From: Chloroflexota bacterium
GTDB taxonomy: Bacteria > Chloroflexota > Anaerolineae > CG2-30-64-16
Assembly (NCBI GenBank): GCA_026389845.1
Contig: JAPLHB010000109.1
Location: forward strand, 95,802-159,801
Length of the DNA stretch: 64,000 nucleotides
Direction: 5' to 3'
Below the pieces are notes generated by a model. The model was not told where the DNA came from. It saw only the letters and a list, made by a program, of their open reading frames with translations, and did not search any database. The translations under genes and the position numbers were made by a program. Each line of letters begins with the position of its first letter. The stretch's first letter is position 1. Positions 20,201 through 25,486 of the stretch are shown here, piece by piece.

Positions 20201-21073
20201 CGCGGGGGTGGCACGGTCGGTTGTCGTGCCGTCGCCCAACTGGCCCCAACCGTTGTCCCCCCAACACTTGGCTCCGCTGCCATGGACTGCATCCATCAGC
20301 GCACAGGTGTGTATACCGCCCGCGGCGATGGCCAACACCCCGCTTGCCAACCCACTGACGTCCACGGGGGTGGAACGGTGGATCGTCGTGCCGTCACCCA
20401 ACTCGCCGTAGGTGTTGCCCCCCCAGCACTTGACCCCGCCGCCATGGACTGCGTCCATCAGCACACAGGTGTGACTCCCGCCCACGACGATGCCTGTCAT
20501 CACGCTCGCCAAGCCGCTCACATCAGTGGGAGTGTAACGATTGGTCGTCGTGCCATCGCCCAACTGGCCGGCGGCGTTGTTCCCCCAGCACTTGACCCCG
20601 CCGCCATGGACTACGTCCATCAGCGCACAGGTGTGATACCCGCCCGCCGCGATGGCCACCGCACCGCTCGCCAACCCGCTCACGTCCACGGGAGCCGTAC
20701 GGGTGGTCGTCGTGCCATCGCCCAACTCGCCGTAGGCGTTAAACCCCCAGCACTTGGCTCCGCCGCCCGTCGTCAGCGCACAGGTGTGGTACCAGCCGGC
20801 CGCGATCTGGGTGGCTGTTGCCAGCACTGCTGCGATCCCCGCGTCCGGCGCAGCGGCGACGAACTGACCAGCGTTCTCGATGAACATGACCGGGCTGGCG
20901 CGGAGCGCCTGGCTCACCGCGGCCTGGGTGGGCGCGGTCGCGGCCGGGCTAACCAGTGGTGCGAGAGGTTTCTGTTGCGCCGCACTGGGCACACTGCCTG
21001 CGGGCAACAGTAGGGCCAAGATCACCAACAGGCTGATGACGACAGCAGTTCTGCGGGAGAATCGAGCGGACAT
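14243..21073 (-). CDS. Giant secreted RCC1-repeat adhesin-like protein, 2276 aa
   Basis: This is a very large exported protein, probably a cell-surface or secreted scaffold. The ATG at 21073 has AGAGG seven bases upstream and starts a signal peptide (MSARFSRRTAVVISLLVIL). Seven RCC1-type repeats of about 53 residues, each with HTCALMDAVHGGG, KCWG and LGDGTT, occupy roughly residues 80-465. Then come a carboxypeptidase-regulatory-like domain (SGRVTDGDG, near 470-545), a Rossmann-like segment (near 545-770), a second regulatory-like domain, an invasin-like Ig domain, a long unassigned region, CARDB-like repeats (about 1800-2130) and a C-terminal Fn3 domain. Two palindromic insertions keep the frame. 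The part from about 17.2 to 19.4 kb is visibly more AT-rich than the rest, which suggests a mosaic gene. The ligand is unknown. Confidence 0.85.
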   Translation of the reverse strand: MSARFSRRTAVVISLLVILALLLPAGSVPSAAQQKPLAPLVSPAATAPTQAAVSQALRASPVMFIENAGQFVAAAPDAGIAAVLATATQIAAGWYHTCALTTGGGAKCWGFNAYGELGDGTTTTRTAPVDVSGLASGAVAIAAGGYHTCALMDVVHGGGVKCWGNNAAGQLGDGTTTNRYTPTDVSGLASVMTGIVVGGSHTCVLMDAVHGGGVKCWGGNTYGELGDGTTIHRSTPVDVSGLASGVLAIAAGGIHTCALMDAVHGSGAKCWGDNGWGQLGDGTTTDRATPADVSGLASGVLAIAAGWYHTCALMDAVHGGAAKCWGYNGTGQLGDGTITDRYTPTDVSGLTNGVMTIAAGGGHTCALMDAVHGGGGKCWGYNYYGQLGDGTTTTGTAPVDVSGLVGGLVAIVAGGEHTCALMDAVQGGGAKCWGDNSYGQLGDGTTTDRHTPVDVVGYGGQVTYSVSGRVTDGDGHSIADVTVSIGEAGSAATDGNGAYTISGLAAGTYTLTPSKSGYTFSPASRTVTVPPDATEQDFVILTSSSGFVIGGFDSVRGGSGASLQYGSYYAQARGSISTNFPGATYKSFSTITSDALDGVDLLFISSVSNNNACINPLTTDEQSALRNYVDHGGCAILLVDNDLFGGSGTDAANESLIDPFGIDVDGTLGSEIVVIADPAGSSITNGPYGTVTSFTQAYPGWLSQLGTYASSLGTNSLGTGLAEIPTGKLQAGSGRVIIYSDGNSFFDSDASGAFPGNENLFLNTIEACLSDRYLISGRVTTGNDGFLSDVIISVSSSYSTVTDANGYYTLTLPAGTYTLTPTKPGYTFSPASRAVTVPPEATVQDFAATRHTTLAASPDSVPADNSATAQISLSDAPAGHRVRLSSSLAGSIFAQLDGMVNSDGQYTTTIHSSAAGTAHITAQDLTTGETFPASASVTFTPVVGDPQPPPSQPGDIVIADVKGDCGQINCPKDGFFMLGLDGLRLPLKATVDWKGQPLGTVEFTINDYTQSVTADAQGARFELDINQRLHEGPNVLSIVAHSSGKTSKPFDLHLDGYRLPQWIMDGVNALPTIGNQALVLEVAFPGQPLCKHKQGRPKEECEEFNFGFLPGDLNHFQWQTNIKMTLPTRGGAFEVEVSRERDRATTGRKPKAFLKLIGHEFDLEYHGRLSGVLGLETPYAVIQELGIGGSISREFNWDVGIAEALNALPPFGPSAYTALSAVPQVRDWLNDRAKLYVKITPEFSGDFTVAFQPAFHVADAQIGLDFPVELGAQADLWVVEGHIYGGLGGKGTFGYSDDDVRIVSVKAYGYGGYKFRLAWFSLQDRGDWKLAEWPFGSGQMALTFASAAMEPLEWGLIGHSSVKDYATFRAQPDKRQAFAHNAVEIEPLGLTATTAITSVLVSNVYTYPEPSLAVQPVSGDALLLWVHDDIAKPVGQAQEIAFSRWDGSTWSVPAGVTDDDRLDGAPQVAWAAGGEGVAVWQRLNETLPITATFDVTTAQKIEIATAVYGPTLGTWSPVSLLTNNAALDMTPHLTANAAGKLLTAWRQNDAGLLSGTVTDTDRIVAAFYDGGWGTAAVAVDGIPGLVDLAAGYGMDAATIAFTRYLTPTGSVTPTLQLFTAAWDGSAWAAPVQRTDDGLGHRSPQVVYNAANEPLVVWLVGTGQGATGQGQALSLRNLATAAVVTLTLPAEIGAIDEFRVVQDAAGNLAAVFTSQAGQRDLFVAFFDQAHGVWGNPVRLTDDRASEAYPAPGLDPTGRLLLGYAATAITPITHTTTMPETGEVVTYTLPTEGQTDLLTLSHAFVRNLTLADTDLVVSDDHPAPGATVVLSATVHNTGDLALDGVAVNFYDGDPDAGGTLIATQVWPAALAAGFTATLTTTYTVPETGSVRDLYAAADPANAIAESSEADNTAHLAAFGPDLELAAAGAEPWGGSDVGLVTVIHNLGTTGSPTTTVAFYADDLELKFKADTGSLLKQTDTSAAQSASADFQFQPANSFAGLVVTDTLPALAAGATFTLTTPWNYGVLPEGSYALTATANPGGASFTEVVTANNTSSLALPVRPDLSVNPLYVWAVPLPDGTMVVTAAVSNFGSVAAPAATVEIYVDAVFSDTARLRTLTLPAIAPASQVYVTATWGSPMAGEHTFYVLVNADRSVAELTWANNVASAWAAGPLTDLAAAKESGGARLTWTHGGRSVARYEVYRSTNPYFTPGGADSQKLNDVPPPAAGNTVSYTDAGAFGSPTGAYFYVVVTVDRAGLVYPASNRVGAFSFGLTPGAP
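15081..15194. repeat. Cassette of four successive palindromes inside the RCC1-protein gene
   Basis: There are four short dyads in a row, each with perfect 8-9 base arms and a 2-base centre: CCTGCGAAT/ATTCGCAGG (15081-15100), AGTCGGCT/AGCCGACT (15112-15129), AGTCTGCT/AGCAGACT (15146-15163) and CCTTGAACT/AGTTCAAGG (15175-15194). The encoded segment (ELKFKADTGSLLKQTDTSAA and on) interrupts a CARDB-like domain without breaking the frame. Confidence 0.85.
16055..16075. repeat. Palindrome GGACAGGG / CCCTGTCC inside the RCC1-protein gene
   Basis: Eight-base arms surround a short centre, and a partial CCTGTCCGGTC repeat follows at 16080-16098. It encodes GTGQGATGQGQALSLRN, a low-complexity break in the domain. 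The frame stays open. Confidence 0.7.
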
Positions 21074-21155
21074 GGCAGCACCTCTCAACGTTGAACAGGG
21101 GCAGGCCAGGCGCCTGCGAACGAACTATGTGACCGCGGCGCGAGCGAACGTTCGG

Positions 21156-21224
21156 ATCGGGGAGGCTGTGTGCGGGGGGAGTCAGTGCAATGGCGCGCGG
21201 GCGGCGATCACACACAGCCCCGAT
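21156..21224 (-). promoter_or_regulatory. 5' untranslated stem-loop before the RCC1-protein gene
   Basis: On the minus strand, ATCGGGGCTGTGTG pairs with CACACAG-CCT-CCCCGAT (three bases bulged) around a 38-nt loop. It lies between the promoter at 21251-21279 and the gene start. No U-run follows, so an mRNA-stability or translation role is more likely than termination. Confidence 0.5.
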
Positions 21225-21250
21225 GGTCTGCGAACGCCGATCTGGCACGG

Positions 21251-21279
21251 ATTGTGGCACTTGGGGGATGGGGCGTCAA
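21251..21279 (-). promoter_or_regulatory. Promoter of the RCC1-protein gene, duplicated from the upstream TA promoter
   Basis: On the minus strand, TTGACG (21279-21274), a 17-bp spacer and CACAAT (21256-21251) are seen. The block 21253-21285 matches 21851-21883 at 27 of 33 positions, so the two promoters share an origin. Confidence 0.6.
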
Positions 21280-21317
21280 GTGGGCGGAGGGCGCGCCAGC
21301 CATCATACCACCGCCCG

Positions 21318-21548
21318 TCATGCCGGCATCCCCACCACCTGTACCTGGAGTCGCTCCTTGACCACTTGGCGACCTGCCGCGAGCGCGTGGTCTATGGCAT
21401 CGAGCGTAGTCGCATGGTAGTAGCGCTCGCCGCACTCCTGGCAGACCTCGGCCTCGACGTCGTCTACGATGTAAAGCTGCCGCTGGAGCCAGTGAACCTT
21501 ACGTACCTTCTTCTTGATCGTCTTCCCCCCGCAAAACTCGCAGATCAT
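21318..21548 (-). CDS. YgiT-type zinc-finger protein (MqsA-like antitoxin N-domain), 76 aa
   Basis: This is a small protein with two CxxC pairs (MICEFCGG and CQECGERYY) that fit the YgiT/MqsA zinc-ribbon. Members are typically the antitoxin partner of a DUF4258 or MqsR-like toxin. The ATG overlaps the restored stop of the upstream DUF4258 gene by ATGA, the usual coupling in this pair. It lacks the C-terminal helix-turn-helix of full MqsA, so it may not bind DNA itself. The zinc assignment is seen from the Cys pattern; the antitoxin role is inferred from the family and from its neighbour. Confidence 0.82.
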   Translation of the reverse strand: MICEFCGGKTIKKKVRKVHWLQRQLYIVDDVEAEVCQECGERYYHATTLDAIDHALAAGRQVVKERLQVQVVGMPA

Positions 21549-21828
21549 GACGCCACCTCCACCGCATACACGGTGATGATCAGCAAATCCTCGACCTCGT
21601 GAAACCGGCAGACCACGTGAACGAGCCCGCGTCTCTCGCGCGACCCTCGATCCGGTAACGCGTGCCCCGAACGTCTTCCGTCATCCGCTTCTCGATGCGT
21701 CCCCGCAGAATGCAACGTTCAATATCCAGGCGTTCCAGCCCATCCGCCCACATTTCCTCTTCGGCATGGGTGGAAAGGTAGTAACGTCTGTCAATCACCA
21801 ATTGACGGATCCGTTGCAAATCGCTCAT
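21545..21828 (-). pseudogene. DUF4258 toxin-like gene with a frameshift near its end
   Basis: The ATG at 21828 gives MSDLQRIRQLVIDRRYYLST, then HAEEEMWADGLERLDIERCI and GTRYRIEGRARD, as in DUF4258 proteins (RelE-like toxins paired with YgiT antitoxins). After this the current frame ends early at 21580 (GSFTWSAGFTRSRIC). Shifting the frame near 21625 restores VHVVCRFHEVEDLLIITVYA, the family's C-terminus, and carries it to a TGA that overlaps the antitoxin ATG. One base lost near 21625 explains this, as a real inactivation or a consensus error. Intact, it would be about 94 residues. Confidence 0.75.
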
Positions 21829-21849
21829 CGTGTCTTGCTCTCTTGGGAG

Positions 21850-21878
21850 ATTGTAGCACTTGAGGGATAGAGCGTCAA
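21850..21878 (-). promoter_or_regulatory. Promoter of the DUF4258/YgiT pair
   Basis: On the minus strand, TTGACG (21878-21873), a 17-bp spacer and TACAAT (21855-21850) are seen. The start of transcription would fall about 15 bases before the toxin ATG. Confidence 0.75.
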
Positions 21879-22023
21879 CTAGGCAAAAGCTGCGCGCTGG
21901 CAGCGATCTCGCCCACACCCGCTGCTTTGTGGTGCGGTGATGCCAGTCTGGCGGGGAGTGTAGCGCCACAAGGAGGGGGTGTCTATTCGAGAGAGGCGAG
22001 TGAGGTTCCCGGTGGCTGCTCTC

Positions 22024-22325
22024 CTACCGCACCCCCGGTACCAGCGCCCGGCGCTCCGCCGGATAGGCCGCGAAGTGAGCGCGATACCATCGGTGGTTTG
22101 CGCGCGCCCGGGGGGCCAGGTTGGCGATGGTCCAGACGGCAAACGCCAGGCCCGCGAGCGACCACATCGCCAGCGCCCAGCCGAGCCACTCGATCATCTC
22201 GCTGAAGTAGTTCGGGCAGGAGATCCAGCGATACAGCCCGCCGTGTGGGATGACGTAACCTGTCTCGCCCCGCGCACCAGGTGGCCGCCCAGGTGGCCGG
22301 CCGCGCCGGTGACGACTGTGGTCAT
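22024..22325 (-). pseudogene. Deletion fusion: epimerase N-terminus joined to steroid-reductase-like C-terminus
   Basis: The ATG at 22325 reads MTTVVTGAAGHLGGHLVR, the Rossmann nucleotide-binding start of an NAD-dependent epimerase or SDR enzyme. Within about 60 bases the frame changes, and from about 22270 to the TAG at 22024 the text reads GYVIPHGGLYRWISCPNYF, then EWLGWALA, FAVWTIANLAPRA and HRWYRAHFAAYPAERRALVP. That is the C-terminal part of the 3-oxo-5-alpha-steroid 4-dehydrogenase-like family. Most of both genes is missing. The start lies 6 bases after the stop of the cytochrome-like lipoprotein gene, so the intact genes probably formed an operon with it. Family identities are from memory of conserved motifs. 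Confidence 0.72.
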
Positions 22326-22331
22326 CTTTGC

Positions 22332-22769
22332 CTACTTCGTCAGGTGACACACCCTACATGCTGCGTCCAGGCGGCCGAGATGAGTGGCCGACACGACCGG
22401 CGCGACCGGCGTGGTGGCCGCGACCGGTGTGGGCGGGGCAGCGTGGCACTCCAGGCAGGTCGTGTACCCTGTGTGGCTCGGCGGCAACGGTTTGGCGCCC
22501 GCGCCAGGGTCATCATTCGGATCGGGGATGTGACACAGCCCCATACAGTCAATTTCCTCATCGGCCGGCGCAGGGGTTGCCATGGGCGTCGCCGAGGCGT
22601 TGGATGTCGGGGAAACAGACCCGGAGACCACCGCAGGCGCGGTCTCCGCGGCCACAGGCGTGGCTACCGCGGCCGGTCCGCTATCTTCTTTTGCCACAGG
22701 CATGCAAGCCCCCACAACGAGGATCATGCCGACGAGAACTAAGAGGAAGCTGAGCCTCTTTGCGTTCAT
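22332..22769 (-). CDS. Small lipoprotein with three heme c-type motifs, 145 aa
   Basis: This is an exported lipoprotein (signal peptide and lipobox VVGAC, Cys22) followed by an Ala/Pro/Thr/Val-rich tether. Heme c attachment motifs are CLECH and CRVCH, plus CMGLCH, which has three residues between the cysteines instead of two. It may be an extracellular electron carrier working with the nine-heme protein encoded just upstream on the same strand. The ATG at 22769 was chosen because the next upstream Met adds no signal-peptide character. The ribosome binding site is weak. The number of hemes actually bound is uncertain because of the atypical first motif and the short length. Confidence 0.75.
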   Translation of the reverse strand: MNAKRLSFLLVLVGMILVVGACMPVAKEDSGPAAVATPVAAETAPAVVSGSVSPTSNASATPMATPAPADEEIDCMGLCHIPDPNDDPGAGAKPLPPSHTGYTTCLECHAAPPTPVAATTPVAPVVSATHLGRLDAACRVCHLTK

Positions 22770-22785
22770 TGATGAGAATCCCAAC

Positions 22786-22818
22786 AAGAGAGGGGAGACC
22801 CCTGGTCTCCCCTCTCTT
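22786..22818. terminator. Hairpin upstream of the small lipoprotein gene
   Basis: AAGAGAGGGGAGACC and GGTCTCCCCTCTCTT form a perfect 15-bp stem with loop CCT. It lies between the two cytochrome genes and can end the nine-heme message before the downstream gene. Confidence 0.75.
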
Positions 22819-22829
22819 TTATATGCAGG

Positions 22830-22864
22830 GAGAAATCGGGTTTCGCACAGAAGCCCGATTTCTC
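22830..22864. terminator. Second hairpin after the nine-heme cytochrome gene
   Basis: GAGAAATCGGG pairs with CCCGATTTCTC, and further TTC/GAA pairs continue in the loop. It starts 8 bases after the stop of the nine-heme gene on the minus strand. Confidence 0.7.
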
Positions 22865-22871
22865 AGTCAGA

Positions 22872-25010
22872 CTACTTCATCTCGGTCGCGCCCGCCGGCA
22901 GGCTGCCGGTCAGGTCCTTGATCGAAAGTTGCAGCAGGCTGACGGAACGCTTGAAATTGTGGATCGCCTGCGCCTGGCCCTGGTTGCCGTCGCCGGTGTC
23001 GGTGCCCCACATCACGCCGTAGACCAGGCGGAAGTTGAACCAGGCATTCGTGATCTTGGGATCAGTCTTGCCATCAGCGCCCTTGGGCAGGGTGGCGTAC
23101 GGATAGCCGGTCGGGCTCTTCTTGACGCCTGCCTTCTCCATACCGCTCCATAGGACGTTCAGCAGGCCCTTGACCTCATCCTGCACGCCCTCGATCTTGC
23201 CATTACCGTCGTAGTCGGCTTTGGCCTTCATGTTGAAGTCCTTCTGCTCGCCGTGGCAGCTCGTGCAGGCGGCGGTGTAATCGGTCTTGCCATCCGGGCT
23301 GATCGTGTTGAACGAGTGCCCGCCGACCTTCTCGAAGTTGGCATTCTTCGCATCGGTGAGGCCAGGCCACATGTGGCAGGTGACGCACGGGCCAGCGATG
23401 TTGCCCTTGGTATCGCCGGCTTTGCTGAACATGAACTGGTTGAGCGTAGGATCCTTGGCAAAAGCCGGATTCTGGATCGGAGTCGCGCCGACCATCGTAC
23501 CGTGCGGCGAGTTCGGGACAATCTGGCCGTAGGTCTGGCCGCCGGTGTCGCTCAGCAATTCAGCAATGCTGCTGTAGTGCGGGCTGCTCGCGGTCTTGCC
23601 GGCCATGAAATCATCGGAATTGACACGGCTGTTGTGGCACTCGAAGCAGGTGGCGGACAGACCGACGTCCTTCTTGACTTCGAACGGCAGTTCGATCGGT
23701 TTGCTAACGATGCGCAACTGGAAGGCATTCGCATCGCTGTGGGGGTCATGGCAGGTAGCGCAGACGATGGTCTGCTTGGTATTATCCCAGCTCGCCGGAT
23801 TCTTAGGGTCACCGAGGAACGAAACGTAACCGTTGCCGGAGTGGCAGCGGACGCAGGCCTGCTCGCCGATGCCCACGGGGGTGTTGAACGCGGCCGCTTC
23901 CTTGTCGGAGTGACCGGCGCTTTTGAGCTGCTCGCCCTTGTCGTGGCGGCTGCTGCCGTTGTGGCAGACATCACAGACGCCTTCATCCTGGCTGGACTGC
24001 ATGATCGCGGCGCCATTCTTAACGTGATCGGCTGCCGGCCCATGGCACTGCTCGCACTGGATGTTCGCCATGTTCTTGACGACCGCCGGGGCAGCCGCAA
24101 AGTTGCTGTCGCCCCCCTTGCCGGCAGCGTCAATCTGCTTGTAGGTGGGGAAGACCCAAGCGGCCTTGGTCATGGCATCTTTGAAGCCGCCGCTGTCAAC
24201 ACCGTAAGGCGCGGCGTAGTAGCCGGTGGTATGGCAGCTCGCACAACTCTCGGTGTAATGGGTAGCCACGGCGGGCGTTCGCTTGTTGTCAACTTCATCA
24301 GAAAAGATCTTAGCGTGGCCCGTCTTGGCCCACTCTTCTACCTTCGCCGCATGGCAGGTGGCGCACTTGCCATCGGTGACGCCGATGTACGTGCCAGCGT
24401 GTATCTGGACGCCGCCGACCTCGCCGCCCCCACCCAGACTACAGGTGGCCGCGTAGTAGCCAGCCACATCCGGCGTGAACTTAGTCTGCATGGTGTTGGT
24501 GAAGACCAAGGTTGTCTTAGAGCCGGCCGGCTTGATCAGCGACCACGCCGGTTTTCCTGGATTCTTGGCATCATCCGACACGCATGCGGCATACACCGGG
24601 ACGTTAATCGGCACATTGTTCAGGCCAGTTGTGCCCATGGAAATCGTAGCATTGTATGCACCGACCACCGTGTCGGTCATCAGCTTGACCGTGGCGGTCA
24701 AGACGTTCGGATCCTTGGCGACGTTCGCTGCAACGGACACAATACTGACTTCAGCATTCGGCGGCAGCGGCGCCGGGGTGAGCGTAATCGTGATGGGCTT
24801 CTCGACGACCTTCTCGACGATCTTCTCGACCGGCTTCTCGACGATCTTCTCGACCGGTTTCTCGACGACCTTCTCGACGATCACCGTCTCTTTGACGGTG
24901 ACGGGGGCGGGCGCTGGGGCGGGCTGCGAGCAGGCTCCGAGGGCCAGGGCGGCCAACAGGATGGCCGCGACCCCGACGGCGATGACGACATTCTTGGGCA
25001 GGTTCTTCAT
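22872..25010 (-). CDS. Nine-heme c-type cytochrome lipoprotein, 712 aa
   Basis: This is an exported multiheme electron-transfer protein anchored by a lipobox (LALGAC, Cys27). The ATG at 25010 follows GGAGG closely; the longer upstream reading has no signal features. After the anchor comes a repetitive stalk of EKVVEKP/EKIVEKP units, then a beta-rich region and nine CxxCH motifs: CATCH, CASCH, CEQCH, CDVCH, CVRCH, CATCH, CFECH, CVTCH and CTSCH. Several His residues between them can serve as distal ligands. Roles in extracellular electron transfer or nitrogen/sulfur reduction are possible, but no octaheme reductase signature (CxxCK) is present. A small heme lipoprotein follows on the same strand. 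Confidence 0.9.
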   Translation of the reverse strand: MKNLPKNVVIAVGVAAILLAALALGACSQPAPAPAPVTVKETVIVEKVVEKPVEKIVEKPVEKIVEKVVEKPITITLTPAPLPPNAEVSIVSVAANVAKDPNVLTATVKLMTDTVVGAYNATISMGTTGLNNVPINVPVYAACVSDDAKNPGKPAWSLIKPAGSKTTLVFTNTMQTKFTPDVAGYYAATCSLGGGGEVGGVQIHAGTYIGVTDGKCATCHAAKVEEWAKTGHAKIFSDEVDNKRTPAVATHYTESCASCHTTGYYAAPYGVDSGGFKDAMTKAAWVFPTYKQIDAAGKGGDSNFAAAPAVVKNMANIQCEQCHGPAADHVKNGAAIMQSSQDEGVCDVCHNGSSRHDKGEQLKSAGHSDKEAAAFNTPVGIGEQACVRCHSGNGYVSFLGDPKNPASWDNTKQTIVCATCHDPHSDANAFQLRIVSKPIELPFEVKKDVGLSATCFECHNSRVNSDDFMAGKTASSPHYSSIAELLSDTGGQTYGQIVPNSPHGTMVGATPIQNPAFAKDPTLNQFMFSKAGDTKGNIAGPCVTCHMWPGLTDAKNANFEKVGGHSFNTISPDGKTDYTAACTSCHGEQKDFNMKAKADYDGNGKIEGVQDEVKGLLNVLWSGMEKAGVKKSPTGYPYATLPKGADGKTDPKITNAWFNFRLVYGVMWGTDTGDGNQGQAQAIHNFKRSVSLLQLSIKDLTGSLPAGATEMK

Positions 25011-25240
25011 ACATTCCTCCGGACAGTTTGTTTGGATGTTCGATCGGTGAATGACTTCAAGAGTCAAGCGAAATTTATCGGACGTTAAGCCACACCTCCT
25101 TTCCAAAGCCCAATGCTATTCGACAAAACAACCGACGATCCGGTCTGGTCGAAAACAGGTCATAGTGGATGAGCAGGGAACGCATCGGGCCGATATATCC
25201 AGGTAGATGCACCAGGCTGGCAGCGATTTTTTCAGGCGAA

Positions 25241-25272
25241 TCTGCCGTGAGGCAGACACACAATAGTTGTGT
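25241..25272. promoter_or_regulatory. Adjacent dyads upstream of the nine-heme cytochrome
   Basis: TCTGCC-GTGA-GGCAGA (25241-25256) is followed at once by the palindrome ACACAATAGTTGTGT (25258-25272), in an AT-rich stretch. The 25.01-25.48 kb gap contains no convincing gene. These dyads are candidate operators or leader hairpins for the cytochrome on the minus strand; the factor is unknown. A third dyad, GTAAC-N11-GTTAC, lies near 25318-25338. Confidence 0.45.
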
Positions 25273-25402
25273 ATATTTTATCACGTTCGTAAACGCGCAA
25301 GCATGATGACGGTCATATTGTAACATAATGCACGTTACGAATAAGATTACGTGCCAGATGAAGTACCTGGCGCAGACGGACGAGGGATTGAACAGGCCGT
25401 TC

Positions 25403-25432
25403 TTGCTGTTCCGAGAACGCCGGGCGTATAAT
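25403..25432 (+). promoter_or_regulatory. Promoter of the MATE gene
   Basis: TTGCTG (25403-25408) is 18 bp from TATAAT (25427-25432), 54 bases before the MATE start codon. Confidence 0.65.
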
Positions 25433-25486
25433 CTCCTCTGCTGCTGACACAGCGTCATCTCACCCGAAGGACGTCCCATCAAACTC

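Noticed and set aside
19680..20800. Satellite-like DNA with period of about 159 bp
   Set aside because: It encodes seven RCC1 protein repeats in one continuous frame with conserved HTCAL and KCWG, so it is coding, not satellite DNA.
23253..25088. A 611-codon plus-strand frame opposite the nine-heme cytochrome
   Set aside because: It has no recognisable motif and its composition is that of an antisense shadow; the minus strand has nine CxxCH motifs and a lipobox.
25075..25480. A minus-strand frame through the cytochrome-MATE gap
   Set aside because: No start with a ribosome binding site, no family match and it runs into antisense of the MATE gene; the dyads there fit a control region better.
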